From the NCBI GenBank assembly GCA_033085395.1, contig MU853194.1:105490-169489 (forward strand): a stretch of DNA of 64,000 nucleotides. The letters are read 5' to 3'. The notes under the pieces are model-generated. The model was not told where the DNA came from and searched no databases. It saw only the letters and a program-made list of their open reading frames with translations. The translations under genes were made by a program, and so were the position numbers. Positions 1-12,801 of this stretch are shown one piece after another. How positions within the stretch are numbered: position 1 is the stretch's first letter; every line of letters begins with the position of its first letter. This DNA is from Xanthoparmelia taractica. Taxonomy: Eukaryota; Ascomycota; Lecanoromycetes; Lecanorales; Parmeliaceae.

Positions 1-1
1 G

Positions 2-94
2 GACGAGGACGCAATGGTCGATGAAGACGAAGCGGAGGATGATGCAGTGGAGATGCTCCAGGATGGAACGGGGGATATGGATCTCTACGAGTGA
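2..94 (+). CDS. C-terminal end of an acidic protein (partial)
   Basis: The window opens inside an open frame that ends at TGA 92-94. The visible 30 residues are dominated by Asp and Glu (DEDAMVDEDEAEDDAVEM...) and finish with DMDLYE. Acidic tails like this are common in nucleolar, chromatin and ribosome-biogenesis proteins, but nothing here identifies the family. The rest of the gene lies to the left of the window. It is called coding because the acidic codon run is uninterrupted and followed by a clean stop; no function is assigned. Confidence 0.55.
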   Translation, partial: DEDAMVDEDEAEDDAVEMLQDGTGDMDLYE

Positions 95-635
95 GGTTGA
101 TTGGTTTGGTGGTTGGGGGAGATGGATCCCTTCCTTCCTTCTCTAGGCGGGGAAACAAAGGAGATGTATCTAAGCATTGGGGAAAATTGCACATAGCGAT
201 GAATTGACATGACTACAACGATTACAATGAAGGTCATGGGGGTTACAGAGATAGAAGCAAGCCCGTTTGTTCTATTTTGCGTTCCGATTAGCATGTATCT
301 AGCCTTTGATGCACACACATCAATTCAATGATCTCTTGGGTATTGCTCGATACGTGGCTCTTTCTCGGGGATTCCAACCTTCACCTCCTCCCTCTCCCTT
401 ACTGCCCGACTGGGGCTAGCGGCAGCAAAAGCATGACATAAAATTGAAGGAGAAGCAGCTTGATGTGTGTGCGCGTGTGAATCGTAATGTAATGCGTGCT
501 GCTGAAATGAATGCCCAAGGTGTCATATGTGATGCACACCATGTGAGTGAGTGAGTGGATCAATCAAAGATCAAAGATCAGAGTGAGCAGCAGAGCCACT
601 TAATATCATTGATACAAAGCATTGAAAGTAGGTAA

Positions 636-650
636 GTACGTACGTACGTA
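636..650. repeat. (TACG)n microsatellite
   Basis: Nearly four copies of the self-complementary tetramer TACG, which could also form a small cruciform. Confidence 0.8.
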
Positions 651-1363
651 AGTAAAAAGCCAGCCTTTAGAAGCAAAGGAGAATATTCGTTCCCACTGAT
701 TTTCGATTTATGATACGATACTTGGCTGATGAGTGATGACCCGGTATACCGCATTGACGTGGAAAAGGAAGAGGAAAAGGGGCAGTTAAGCAGCATGGGT
801 CGAGTATGTAGGCAAAGATATGTGGTTTTCCACCTTTTACTGTGAGTGAGCTCTAGATATGTATGCGTTTTAGTGGCTCCTTTTCCCAATGTCAATTGAA
901 GGGAGGGAAGGTTGCTGTTTCTATTCTTTGCTTTCGTGGATGAAAGAACTCGTCGCTGGGGAAAGTCGCAGCTTCACCACTTCCTCCTTTCTGCTTGTAT
1001 CCCTGCTGTTCTGATCCGGAACAAGATCCTACCAAATGCATTCGAAATGAGCTTTTTGCTCAGCAAGTGGGTGCCGAATGCGAAACCGGAGCCAACCTCA
1101 AACGGATGACCCTGTCTGTCACTGCAGTTTACTCACCTGGGTTTTTGAATTGGCATACGGGGTACGGGACACCCCTTTTCCAAAATTGCCTCCTATCCAC
1201 CGTTGGAGCAATACCTCGACTTCCATCCCCTTCAGACACGGCCCGAAAGAACCGTTCCAGAATCCAAAACCCGGCAAGTCCTCGCACCCTTCTTTCCTGA
1301 CCGGATGCTGCATGGAAGTTTTCTTCACATCTCTTAGGCTGATTGATTCAACATCACCAGGAA

Positions 1364-1384
1364 GAAAGAAAGAAAGAAAGAAAG
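1364..1384. repeat. (GAAA)n microsatellite
   Basis: Five copies of GAAA on the plus strand. Confidence 0.85.
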
Positions 1385-1521
1385 CATATGCTCCACCGTG
1401 CTGAGCTGGCAGACCAGGAGGGCCAGAGAGCGACGCATCATCAGCTCCACTCCACCGTCTGGAACTTTTACGCTTTTCCTTCCTTCTCTTCCTTTTGCTT
1501 CGTTTGAACTGCAGTTGCACG

Positions 1522-1554
1522 ACCAGGGACCAGGGACCAGGCACCAGGCACCAG
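1522..1554. repeat. 7-bp minisatellite, ACCAGGG/ACCAGGC
   Basis: Four full copies and a partial fifth copy of a 7-bp unit. The first two units end in G and the next two in C, so the array appears to have grown by two separate duplications. Confidence 0.8.
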
Positions 1555-4221
1555 CCTTTACCCCGTGGCGCACAACTTTAAGCTAACGGTGGTCTTCCGA
1601 AGAGACGTTTGGGAAGAGGAAATAACCATTCATGGCAATTGATGCTCGGATATATCGGCGCCATGTCTCAGCTAGGCTTTGCCATGGAGAACTTTTTGAG
1701 TTGAGAAGTATATCCTCACCGAGTTCTGATGCGGGCAATGAGTAATCAACATCCACCTTGGCCTTGGAACTTCCCAAATTGCCAAATCATCATACTGAAC
1801 ATGCCCGTCTCAGCCAAAGAAACAAAATCAAAAGGAAAGAAACAAAGCTTTGAATGCCTGGGCCAACACAGACTCCTACCGCGCTGGTGGGATAGACCGC
1901 CGGAAAGGTGCCGAACAGGGTGCCGTCTCGGGCATACTATGTCATCGAAGGAGTAGTAATCTATACTGTCGAGGGAGAAAATAGAAAGATGATGCAGGCT
2001 GAACAGGTAATTAAGCAGCATGGTCATCCCATTGAGTTGGTACTTGTACGCCGAAAGTGGACAGCTTGTACTAATGCAGCGAAAGAAAGGGAGTTGTGAA
2101 GGAAGATTGGTGGGAAAAAGGGTAAGAACTGAGGCGTAATCACATGTTCAAGTGATGCATAAAAACATATGCAAGGCCAACGAGATGCATGGTAAGATGA
2201 AGTCTTTCCCTTTTGGGACGTGGCGCTGACGACGGCTTGCATAAGGCAATCGTAAGAGTGATGGCACGGATAACAATGGGAACCAATCATTTCCGGGCAA
2301 TTGAATAGGGTAAAAGAGATTGACCAATTATTTGCGATGAAAAAAAGAATGAGCATAGTAATGATGCCCGTGCTCTCTCCGAGTTGTAGAAGTACAACAT
2401 ACCTTGTAGAAGTATGGCCTTGTTATGCAAGACGACCTCCTTGGGCAAGATGACCCCTTGTGCCCAGCCTGTTCCATTCTCCCGACTTGTTCAAATGTCC
2501 CATGATGGAGTTAGGATAGGGAAAATCTTGCCTTGCTCGGAACTTCTTGAGGAGATCTTTTTGTCTTGTGCATTGCCTTTCGTGGTAGGTCCCTACCTTC
2601 CCATATCAAGCCTGCGCCATGTGACCTAGCCGTATAACGCACAAAGGGCCATCCAAGTTGCACGTCATCCACCGCCAACTCAGACGTGACCGGCTTCCAC
2701 TTCCGTTGATGCTGCTGCCGCCGTCTCTTTCTCCTTTTTCTTTCTCGCCAAGGCATCACGAGATGATTCACCGAGCAAATGCCCGAATGCGTGAAAGAAG
2801 GAGCGAGATGAGCTGTAAGGGAAGCCAAGCGTTCAGACCGGTCAGCAAACAGGAAACCCACTCGGTTCCCTCCGGCTCCATGTCCGTCACATTTAGGGGA
2901 CCCTTTAGCGTCGGAGCAGTAGATCTACGCTTATCAGTGAGAAACAGCAAAAGGAGGAAGGGCTGAAAAGGGGTGTTGCCATGGTCTTGTTCCTAGGCAA
3001 CAGGCGGAACTCTTCTTGGGGCAATCCGGAATCATGATTGAGGCAAGAATCTGCAATTGTTATTAGTCAGCCAAGGTTTCTGGAGCGCTGATCTCCTCTC
3101 GGCGGAAGCCATGGTGCATTTTAAGTTGGAAGATGGAGCATCACGTGTAAGGTATAGTAAGTAGAAGTAGAGGGTAAAGCTCAGAGCAATGCAACCGGAT
3201 GTTGGTACTTGGTATGTGAATGAGATGAGATGAGAAGTATAATTAAGAAAGGTACAACTCAAGATAGTCAAAGGATGAGGAAGGATGGGGAAACTGCCCA
3301 GCCCTGATTGACGCCAAGCATTTCCCAAACCTCTCCAGCGACGATCGCTGATCATTAGCTAGCTTCTAGCGTATCTCTCTAGAAGGAACGGGGAGAAGGT
3401 CGATCACCAACTTACTTCTACTACGAAAGTACTTGTGCTCGATATACTTTACCTCTACACTACAAGTACCTTGATCATTAAATACTACCTCACTAAAGTA
3501 CCTTAGTTACAGTACTACATTGCTATAGTATCTAGTCCTGTTGGTAGCACAAGGACCTAAACCGGTACAAGTACAAGTTACTTGGCGATCGTCGTTGTTC
3601 CTTTAGCAAAACGGAAATCCGCTAGAAGCTCTGTCCCTCACTTTCTCTACCTTCTAGAAGCCTTCTTACTTTGGAGCTAGCCAACTGATCGATACCAAGT
3701 ACCTTGCCCATCGCTTCTCAGGGCACATGTCACTCTCACTTGCATAACCTTACCGTTTGCCTCCAGCCTTCCTTTTTGCTGGCCTGGATCATCACATGCA
3801 CATCGAGTTCCCGGGCTCGGCTGGCCGATGTGTCAATGGCTTGTTTGGTCTCGGACTTGGTCGCTCGAATACGAACGAGGTATAGGGCACGTGAGAGCAA
3901 AAAAGATTTGAGGGAGCTGCAGAGGTCGGAAAAGTAGGAGGGGGCGTGGACTCTTTCCCTGAGACTGTGTCTTGCAATGAGCTGGAAAATCCATTTGCAT
4001 GCCAATTTTGTACAAAACGGTAGTCTATGTAGCAAGATAACACTTCTATACACCTCGTGACGAACATCCAAAGTCTATGGTCGTAGAATCACATGAATCG
4101 CCCACATCTATCCCATTCTTCGTCCCAAAAAGAGCAGCGATCCAGGCAAGCATGCACCATTTTTTGTGGTATACCGCCGCCCAAACTCCACGTACAAGTA
4201 CAAGCCGGCCTCACGGAAAGT

Positions 4222-6400
4222 TCAACCAAACAACACCTCTTTAGACATAGACTGCGCCACATCTCTCCACTCAACCTCGCCCTGGCCCGAGTCGCTTCTC
4301 CGCCAAATCTCCTCGCACACCTCCCAAGCAGTGACAATGTTGTTCATGCCTTGCCTCGTCTCCAGGTGGCGGAACACCGTTCGTGCAACGTTCCTGTCCA
4401 CATCCTCCACCGCTTCGCAAGCAGCGGTGAAGAGAGGCCACACTAGAGTCGCCATCGGGCCGGAGAAGATGACGACCCGTAGGCACGATTGCAGAGTTTG
4501 CTTGGTTGGCGTTTGTACCTTAGCATCCGAGCGAGGATAGGATAGTATCACGCGATAAAGAAAAACGAAGGAAGCTTGCTTGTGCGCTTCGGCGTTGTTA
4601 AGAATGGATTGCAAGCGGGAGTCATCCCCAGGATTCTCAATCGTAACAACCGAAGGCGGCAGTTTGGGAACCCATTGCTGGAGCGCCAGCTCAATGCTGG
4701 TCGTATTGGTTTCAAAATCGGCTCGCAGATTGTTGGCTTTGTCATGGCCAGGGCTCTGCATCTCTTCCTTGTCCAAGTTTCGCTTGACATCGACCAGGCT
4801 GGCAAGTCGGTGGATGATGGGCCATAAATCAGCCATAAGACCGAAAAGAGTGTCCACCGATGCCATGGCTGAGCGGTCATGCGCAGAGACAAAGTCTTGA
4901 GCTGATGGAACAAGGATAGTCCCGGACATAGGGGAAGAGCCGAATGAGAGAGCAGAGGCCACGTCGAAATACCGGAACGCCTAGATATCATTAGAATAGA
5001 GTATACTGAGAAGGCGGTTTGATTCTGCTCACCCTTTCAAGAAACGCACTGGTTGGACCGCGCTTCGCTCTCCTTTCCCGCATGATCGATAGTGCGCCTC
5101 TCAAATGACTATTCAAAACGGTAGAAGAACCACTTCGCACAATCTGAAGAGTATCAGCATGCCGTGAGAGATTTTCAGGATTTGCAAAACATGCCTCGTA
5201 ATACAATAGAAGAATAATGACGGCAAGGACTTCGTCTCGGTTGCCTTCATCTTTATGTGCTATAAGACCCGCTAGCCCTTGCAAAGCTTTCGAATGTAGA
5301 TCAAGAGCCCTTTCTTCTACGTGCAATCCCCGGTGTTCAAGGTGCGCACTTGAGATGGCGTAGATGGCGTTGAGTAATGGGGGGCTCTTTCGAGCCATGG
5401 GTAATACGAGCTGTCTAAAAGGGTTGCCCGAGTCTTCTTTAAAGACGATGAGGTGGCTCAAGACGTTACAGAAGTGATCCAAGAGACCCCTTCGCGATTC
5501 GCGACTAGTGTATTCAGAGTACGGAGGAAGGCCGGGAGACTGAGCTTGAACGCTTGGCGTAAAGTCGTAGGGTGAACCGGCAGACTGGGGGGAGAGAAAG
5601 GCACTTGTAGGATCCGGGTAGGAGCTGCTCCGAGACAAGGCGGATGGCGGCGCTGTGAACATTTCCCTCGTGACCTGGACGATATCTGGATCGTAGGGTG
5701 GAGGGTCCTTGGAGAAGCCATCCAGCGGGTCCATCTGAAGCTGCTTCACCTGATCTAGACTTGGGGAATGTCGGGCAAAGCTATCGAGGGAGGTAAAGGG
5801 AGGGAGAGGGGAATTGATGTCTCCGAAGGTGTCACTGCCGCAGCTTGAAGCGGAATCGCTGAAGACCGAGTCGGCGGAGTGAATTTCCCAATTCTCGGCG
5901 ATGGCTGGAAGGGGCGGTGTTGGTGATCCGGACAAGATGGAGGAGCCGGAGCTGGAGTCTTGACGAAGAGCTTGGAGCCTGTCGTGGAAGCCATAGTGTT
6001 GACCTGGAGCAGTGGTTGGAGGTCGCATGCCCATGTGTTCGGGGTTGGACACGGTCCTTCTCCTCTTGCGGGGTTTGACAGGTTCATATTCACACCTCAA
6101 GCCCCGTTCGAGGCAGCGATCACATTGTGGACGCTCTTCGTTGCACTTCTTCTTCTTTTCTTTGCTTAAGCCACAGTAAGCAAAACTGGGGAGATACGGT
6201 GCAGTGTTCAGGATTGGCTCACCAGTGTACACATCCTACCACAAGCCGAAAGAGGAACGGGTCAGCCGCGTGTCTTTGAAGGACTTCTACAACAACCGGG
6301 ACGTAGGACGTAGGACAGCAGGATGTTGCTTAAGCTTACCTGCTCGTGAGCGCCTTTTAGGAATCTTAGCTGGGACTGGTCTGTGGTACAGCAACATCAT
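4222..6400 (-). CDS. Zn(II)2Cys6 transcription factor with fungal_trans_2 domain
   Basis: Four exons read on the minus strand: 6400-6340, 6235-6223, 6164-5033, 4980-4222; 654 aa. Splicing gives a binuclear zinc cluster at residues 22-49 (C22-x2-C25-x6-C32-x6-C39-x2-C42-x6-C49), with basic residues on both sides (KRRSR before, KPRKRRR after). The first two cysteines come from a 13-nt second exon, so the motif is invisible in the unspliced frame. A Ser/Pro-rich linker follows, then a C-terminal half with the features of the fungal-specific transcription factor domain II (DHFCNVLSHL..., FLER-AFRYFDVASA across the last intron). Introns are 104, 58 and 52 nt. It is predicted to be a nuclear DNA-binding regulator; its targets are unknown. 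Two ATGs are adjacent at 6400 and 6397; the outer one was used. Confidence 0.85.
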
Positions 6401-6682
6401 GGACGGTGAACAGTCAAACATGAACAGGCAATGCAGTCTTCCGAGACCACAAACTATTTTGATGATATAAAAAGATCAAGTTCAAGGTCCAGGGAAGGGG
6501 GCGGGCTTTATGACAAATTTAAGAGATGGAATTTGCTGATCAGTGTCAACGTCTATAGCTTTTAGTTGACTGTGATACAATGGGATTGAGGCTTTAAAAC
6601 ACAAGAGGTATGGCGTGAAAAGATATAGGCGCAGGGCCTTCTATACCGTTGACTGGGATTGAGGTATGTGGTAAATGGGTAA

Positions 6683-6726
6683 GGGGGGTTCTTTTTTGGG
6701 GTTCGCGGGGGGAGGGGGGGGGTGGG
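6683..6726 (+). repeat. G-rich tract with G-quadruplex pattern
   Basis: Five runs of three or more G within 44 nt (6683-6688, 6698-6701, 6707-6712, 6714-6722, 6724-6726), followed by an ATT triplet run. Loops between the last four runs are 1-5 nt, which satisfies the usual G4 pattern. Confidence 0.6.
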
Positions 6727-8106
6727 TATTATTATTATTTATTATGATGAATTGAAGATGGTTATTTATTTTGGGGCTGTTTTGGGGTTCGGTGTTTGGG
6801 TGCACCGCCGTAGTACGTACCAAAGATGAAGGGAGGTACTTTCTGTGGTAGTTCAGATGCAGAAGCCAAATGAAATGATAGTACTTCTAGTAATGAAGAA
6901 CTAAAGGTAATGTGGGGCAGTGGTTCGTGTATGATAAGTTGGCTGCAGGTGAGAAAGAGAGCTTGCAGGGATTATTCCGTTTTTTTGATGCAGGAGTCAG
7001 AAAGAGAAACGGCGAGGGGGGGAAACGTCATGCTGCTAAAGTCGAGTTGGCGATATCCACTCGTCACATTAAGCCTGGCGCCCCCCTTGGCTTTGGGGGG
7101 GAGGGGGTGAAAAAGGAAAGCCCTGAGGGTACCTAATGCTTCAGAGTTGGCTGGGATTTGAGGTACTCCCGCAATCAGACCAATCACAATGTTCAGAATC
7201 TATAAGGCTGCCCTAAAACAAAGCAGACTACTAAGACGACTGCATATCCTGGTCCGAACATCGACATTTGACGCTAGTTAAGTAAGTCAAGGAACAAGGT
7301 TTTCAAGGGTTAAGAGATCGACATTTCGGTTCAGTCATCCTTTTGGAAAAGCGTTGAGATCGTCAGCACTTTTTTAGCTGTCGTCTACTTAGTACAAAAT
7401 GACTTACGTATAACGGACTCCCGGACCCCCTTGAAATATTCCACACTACTTCTACCAAGTACCAACTTGTTTTGACGGTATCATAATAATCCCTGTACAA
7501 CAACCACCGATCCCACCGACACATCCTTCTAGTGACCTTCTAGAAGATTTCCCGATGGGAAAAACTAGCAGGCATTATGGAACACATGGAACACACATGG
7601 AAGGCACCAAGAACATTCATTATTCAATTCTTAGTACCAGATCCCGGAAAACGATCAGCCTGACCCCATCAACCCCCCCACCATCTCATTTTGAATTCGA
7701 AACTATACCGTCAAACATAACACAATTCAAAAAAAGTCACTCAAGTCACAAGGCCCAAGTTCCAGCCAAATGATAAGGCGTCTTCTCGTATGCGTCGCCA
7801 CTGAAGTTCTTTGCCATCTATGCGTGACGCAAAAACCTGAAACACTATCAAACGTTCCCCAACGGCCTAAACCCGCACATTGACGTCTCACAACGAAAAT
7901 CTCCTGCATTCTACGCATAATTCCCTCTCCATGCGACATGGGGAAGGCTCCAAGTCCTATTTTTGGGGCCTCGGTCGACGACACAACCCCAGCCACGGGG
8001 CTTCAAGAGCCTCCTCCGCCCCCCGCCGCCCCCCCCAGATTATCAGATGTGAAACAGTAAAAGCCGCTGTCTAACTTCCTTTGGCAACGGAGTAAGCTAC
8101 GGTACA

Positions 8107-8127
8107 GTAGTAGTAGTAGTCATCATC
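8107..8127. repeat. (AGT)n-(CAT)n compound microsatellite
   Basis: Four to five AGT triplets running directly into two CAT triplets. Confidence 0.75.
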
Positions 8128-11100
8128 GTGGGCCTACGGGTCCAACCCGGTCCTCACGTCTTGGACTCATCTAAGCTCGTCACTTTGTCATTAAGGTACT
8201 GATTGCTCGATTCATTGGATGTCTGTTTTGTCGCTTGTGACATCCCCTTGGGTGCCTAGTAATAAAATAGTCGATGATTTAGTTAAAGATCAACGGCAAG
8301 CCTAGACTGATTTCGTTCTACAGACACGACTTATTGCCGCGCGAACAATTATCGATGGAGACACCAAGAACATTCCTTGGAGACTGTGAGCTTTGATTCG
8401 ACATTGCCTTTCAACCAAAGGAACATCGACTCTCACTTCACCAGCATCTTTCTAACCAGCAACCTAATCTGCGGAACAACAAGCAGGTTTTTAAAAGGAG
8501 CAGCGAGGATATTCGAGTCTTTGCCGTCTTAAGGCTGAAGGCTGAAGCAGACCAAAGCTCATTACTTCACTCCCCTTTGTCCCCTTTTACAGCGCCATCC
8601 AACGCTCTGGCCCCTGCTTTATGAATTGTGGCGAGATGATCCGAAAGGCTCGATCACGATCAAACGACTCGGAATGATCCAATACTTACAGACTCGGTAG
8701 CGGTCTACCTCTACAGTACTTGTTGCCAGTGACTGGGAATCTCCGCAACGATGACACATGCCATTACTCATGCTGACCATGCACCGATTTCCATGCGTCT
8801 GCTTCTCTCAGTAGCTCCTGTGAGCAGAGCTTGGCAAACGTGGGACCTGGTGACTGGCCCACAAGTGCCTCAGAGCTGGACTGAGACCGCGGTCTGGTGA
8901 CTTCCCACGTCTCCCCACCACTGCATAGAAGCGGCGCAAGCTTAGCCAGTCGTCAAGCTTTCCTTGTCCGATCCTGCGATCTGGTAGACCAGTTCCACTT
9001 CTCTCGACAACGCCGACATGGTGGCGCAATGGGCCCATGGTCCGAGATAAGATAGTCGCCTATTGACGGAAAAACAACCTAGAAGTAAAGAGCAGTAAGA
9101 TCTTTGGTTGAAACACTTGCTGTTCCTGGCCAACTATTCTCGTCTGTTTGAATCCATATTTTCCGACGTCAAAGCTTCGGCAAACCTTAACGACTGAACC
9201 CCGGCGATGTTTCAGAGCATGCAGCCCGCTTCAGGTTGATCTACTTCGTAAGCTCATCCCAGTTTTCGAAGTAGCGTTAGCTGTTGCTATTTCAGATGCG
9301 ACGGCCCCCTTGCGCTCCAGCATGCTTTTGCTATTTTTGTAACAGCTTTGTTTGAACGACACGGTGTGAATTTGCACGAAACGACCTCCACAAGGCTCGG
9401 CAACACTGGCCAGCCTGCTTCAGGTATATGATAGCTGTGTTTGAAGCGTTGTTCAGACAACAATGTTACATTTTCTATATTTCGTGGTGTTTCCCGAGAT
9501 TTGCCAGCCGGTGGATGGTAGTGTAGAGCTCTTGTGGCGCCAACCTAACGTTGGAGTATGAGGCTCTATTTCTAAGTTTGACAGCTGGTTATCAACATCT
9601 ACACTCTCTTCGACCCTTTTGTTTTTGCGTGCCAATTGCTCCCCCGCATGTTGAATTGCAAACGGTACTTTATTAGCAGAGACCATGGGTATTTGGCCCG
9701 TACAATGAGGCGGTTGGAAGGTTTGCGCATGGTTCGGCGTTCAAGCCGTCCCATATCAGGAAGATAACGGTGGTCACCGTGATCGTATTGCGCGCATGTC
9801 TGCACCAGATCGGACATTATGGAGGATTAGATATCGCTTCTCCACAAAGCGGTAAAACCATAGAACAGTCCCTGTCCTTCCCCACACTTCGGATGTCTTT
9901 GATCTTTGAAGAGAGTCCTGGGGATAAATATCGCCTCGGCATACTGCTTTGGGTCTCGTCGCTGGTCGAGGCTTTGCTTCCAATTTTTCACGCGAGAACG
10001 ACTTGACTTTCATTTGCGAGCTTGCCATATCGCATCGACTGAAATCAACCTTGGGGGGAAAGGTGTCAGCCAAGTGTCGCTGATTGGGTTCGCGTGGCGG
10101 CTATCGTGAATCGCATCAAGGTCTCAGAACGAGGCAGTCTCTGACTTGTAAGACCTACAATCCTTGAGATTTCTGAAGACACTGTGGGTCTTTGTGAGCG
10201 AATTTTGCAAAGCTCGACGGTCTTCTGCCAAAGGCCACGACAGACCGATTCTAAAAGCCGGTCTGGTAGATTCAAAGCTCTGAGCTATACGGCTAGTGTG
10301 GGCGACGACGGGTGTTTCTTTCATGCCTCGAGTGCCAGCATCTTGCATATCACGCCAATATCCTGCGTGCATTGTCCTTAGAAATCCTAGTATTGCAGCT
10401 AGGAGACTGCGTCATATGAAGGAGAGGAAAAGACCTAGCACAAATGGTGTATTCTTGGAGAGATTTTAGAGAATTACGCACAGTTGAGAGCGTCTTTCAG
10501 CGGCTCTCGTTGCACCAAGGTCAGCCAAATCATGGACCTATACTGACCCCAGCAGGCAGGGGACTCACATTATACCAAGACTCGCGAAGAGACTATGGGA
10601 TGATTGTTCGTTGCCTGTCAAGCCAGAAGAGCAGGAAGGCTTACATCATTGTCATACTGGTGGCTAACAACCTGGCAAGCGACATGTGATAATGACTTTA
10701 CTCATGGCATCAGTCTGCATTTTCCACGCATTCGCCTTGAGCAGCAGCCATGATTTAGCGCAAAAAGTTTCTATCTACCGAGTTTCTGGGATACAAGCCT
10801 TGACGTTCGTGTGAAAATGAGATCTAATCCGGACAATTGCCAATTTCCAGAGGACCAGAGACGGGGAAAACACATAGCATCGTGGCAAGGAGCCTTCGTT
10901 GTGCGCACACAATAGCGTCTAGCTCCATCCTTGTAGGACAAATTTGTACGGTACTTGTAGGAAATGGTAGATGAACTGATGGTAGTGATCCATGAAAGGA
11001 GGGAATCTAGTCTAATAGGTCTTACAGTCTCTATCCAGGGGTAAAGGAAAATACCCGGACAAAGAACACAGTCAACAGGGTGTAGACCCAAAGATATCAA

Positions 11101-11617
11101 GGAAAGGAGGGTACGTAGAAGCTTCGACAGAGCCGCCTGGCTTTACTATTCAAGGAGACTATCTTTCGACAGGGTCACTACCTCTAAGATGGCATGGAAC
11201 CTTGTCCGTACACCTCTCAAAGCCATCATAGCTACCCGAATCCAGTATGCGTTGCAGTCTTTGAAATAGCAATGCCCAAGATTGTTCTGATGAACGTGGG
11301 GATGTGGAAACCTATACATGCATTGTTTCGGACTATTACCGAGATTCTAAGCTCCAATAAGCCTCATATCACATATTAATGAGGCCTGCGGAGGTTTGAA
11401 GCCTTGTAAATGGCACTTGTAGTCGGACCAGGACCTTCGAAGGGACGAAAATGAATAGGAGCGTTAACTCCGTAGAGTCCAAACTTCTGCCAAGACGCTA
11501 AGCAAGAAAAAAGATCTGAAGCTCGACTTCACGGACAGCACTCAATAACATCCTATCCAACCCGCTCAACTTACCCACCTCCTTCGTTCATCATCCTATT
11601 GTCGCTATCTATTTCAG

Positions 11618-12801
11618 ATGGCTGCGTCAATTCCACCTTCGTCAACGGGATCGGCGAAGTTAGATGGCCTGGTTCAAAAGGCTTCCGCAAACACACCAGA
11701 AAAGTTGAGCGGCCTTGCACTCTACTCGAGATTCGCATTGGCTGGCGCAGTTTGCTGCTCGGTCACCCATGGAGGTCTCACGCCCGTTGACGTGTAGGTG
11801 TCTTGGACAACAAAAGTAATTTCCATGACTGATGACCGTCACGTCTAGTGTCAAGACACGGATACAACTCGATCCTGTTACCTACAACAAGGGGATGATC
11901 GGGGGCTTCCGTCAAGTTATTAAGACCGAAGGCTATGGCGCGCTTGCAACTGGCTTTGGGCCCACCGCTGCGGGATACTTCTTGCAGGGTGCTTTCAAAT
12001 TCGGAGGATATGAACTCTTCAAACAGCAATGCATCAATTACCTGGGTTACGAAACCGCATCAAATAACCGCACGGCGGTCTACCTAGCTTCATCGGCTTT
12101 GGCAGAGTTTTTCGCAGACATCGCACTCTGCCCACTGGAGGCCACCAGGATTCGACTTGTTTCTCAGCCTACATTTGCTTCTGGCCTGTTGAGCGGATTC
12201 GGAAAGATCTACAAGCAGGAGGGTGTTGGTGCTTTCTACTCTGGATTTGGACCGATTCTCTTCAAGCAGTATGTGCGGAAGTTTGCGCCGTTTTGGACAT
12301 TTGCTAACACCTCAAAGGGTGCCCTACACAATGGCCAAGTTCGTTGTCTACGAAAAGGTCGCAGAAGCCATCTATCAACGCGTAGACAAGTCCAAAACAT
12401 CTGATGGCATGCAAACCGTCATCAATCTTGGGTCTGGTCTCATGGCTGGATTCGCAGCAGCTCTTGTCTCACAGCCCGCCGATACCATGCTCAGCAAGAT
12501 CAACAAAACCAAAGGACTACCCGGAGAAGGCACGACAAGCCGTCTGATCAAGATTGCAAAGGAGCTTGGATTTCGCGGAAGCTACACGGGTATCGGGGCT
12601 CGTCTATTCGTAAGGCAAACTGCCCTGCATTGAAAGACCTCAGCTAATCATTGGCAAAGATGGTAGGGACTCTTACCGCAGGTCAGTTTGCAATTTACGG
12701 CGATATTAAGAAGGTTCTTGGTGAGTTTTGAGTCAGTTGCTGCTTTCAGATCATTGCTGACAGGCTTAGGTGCGACTGGTGGCGTAGAAATCTCGAAATA
12801 A
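11618..12801 (+). CDS. MIR1: Mitochondrial phosphate carrier (SLC25 family)
   Basis: Five exons: 11618-11793, 11849-12268, 12318-12609, 12660-12720, 12770-12801; 326 aa. It imports inorganic phosphate with a proton across the inner mitochondrial membrane for ATP synthesis. The product has the three-repeat mitochondrial carrier layout. The signature sequences are PVDVVKTRIQ (split by intron 1), PLEATRIRLV in repeat two and PADTMLSKIN in repeat three; the third lacks the usual basic residue, as in yeast Mir1. The segment GFGPTAAGYFLQGAFKFGGY and the tail MVGTLTAGQFAIYGDIK are typical of the phosphate carrier rather than other carriers. Introns are 49-55 nt, with GT/AG ends. The N terminus before repeat one is short and Ser/Thr-rich. 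Confidence 0.93.

Larger units (their letters stand above)
95..4221. other. 4.1 kb intergenic region, no gene recognised
   Basis: None of the open frames in either strand shows a recognisable domain or a convincing intron-exon series. The region holds several simple repeats (636-650, 1364-1384, 1522-1554) and, at 3420-3600, a stretch full of AGTAC/GTACTT words typical of upstream regions in this genome. Short or lineage-specific genes and non-coding RNAs cannot be excluded by eye. Confidence 0.5.
6401..11617. other. 5.2 kb intergenic region, no gene recognised
   Basis: No open frame here carries a recognisable domain. The left part has a G-rich tract (6683-6726) and triplet repeats; 7360-7760 again has the AGTAC-rich promoter-like composition. 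The part at 8700-10400 has ordinary base composition and many short frames, which could be an old decayed gene, but I could not reconstruct one. The end of the region contains the promoter and 5' UTR of the phosphate carrier; TTTCAG lies directly before its ATG, so a 5' UTR intron is possible. Confidence 0.45.

Noticed and set aside
1119..1544. 141-codon minus-strand frame containing Lys/Arg/Ser-rich repeats
   Set aside because: It runs through the GAAA microsatellite and the 7-bp minisatellite, so its length comes from simple repeats.
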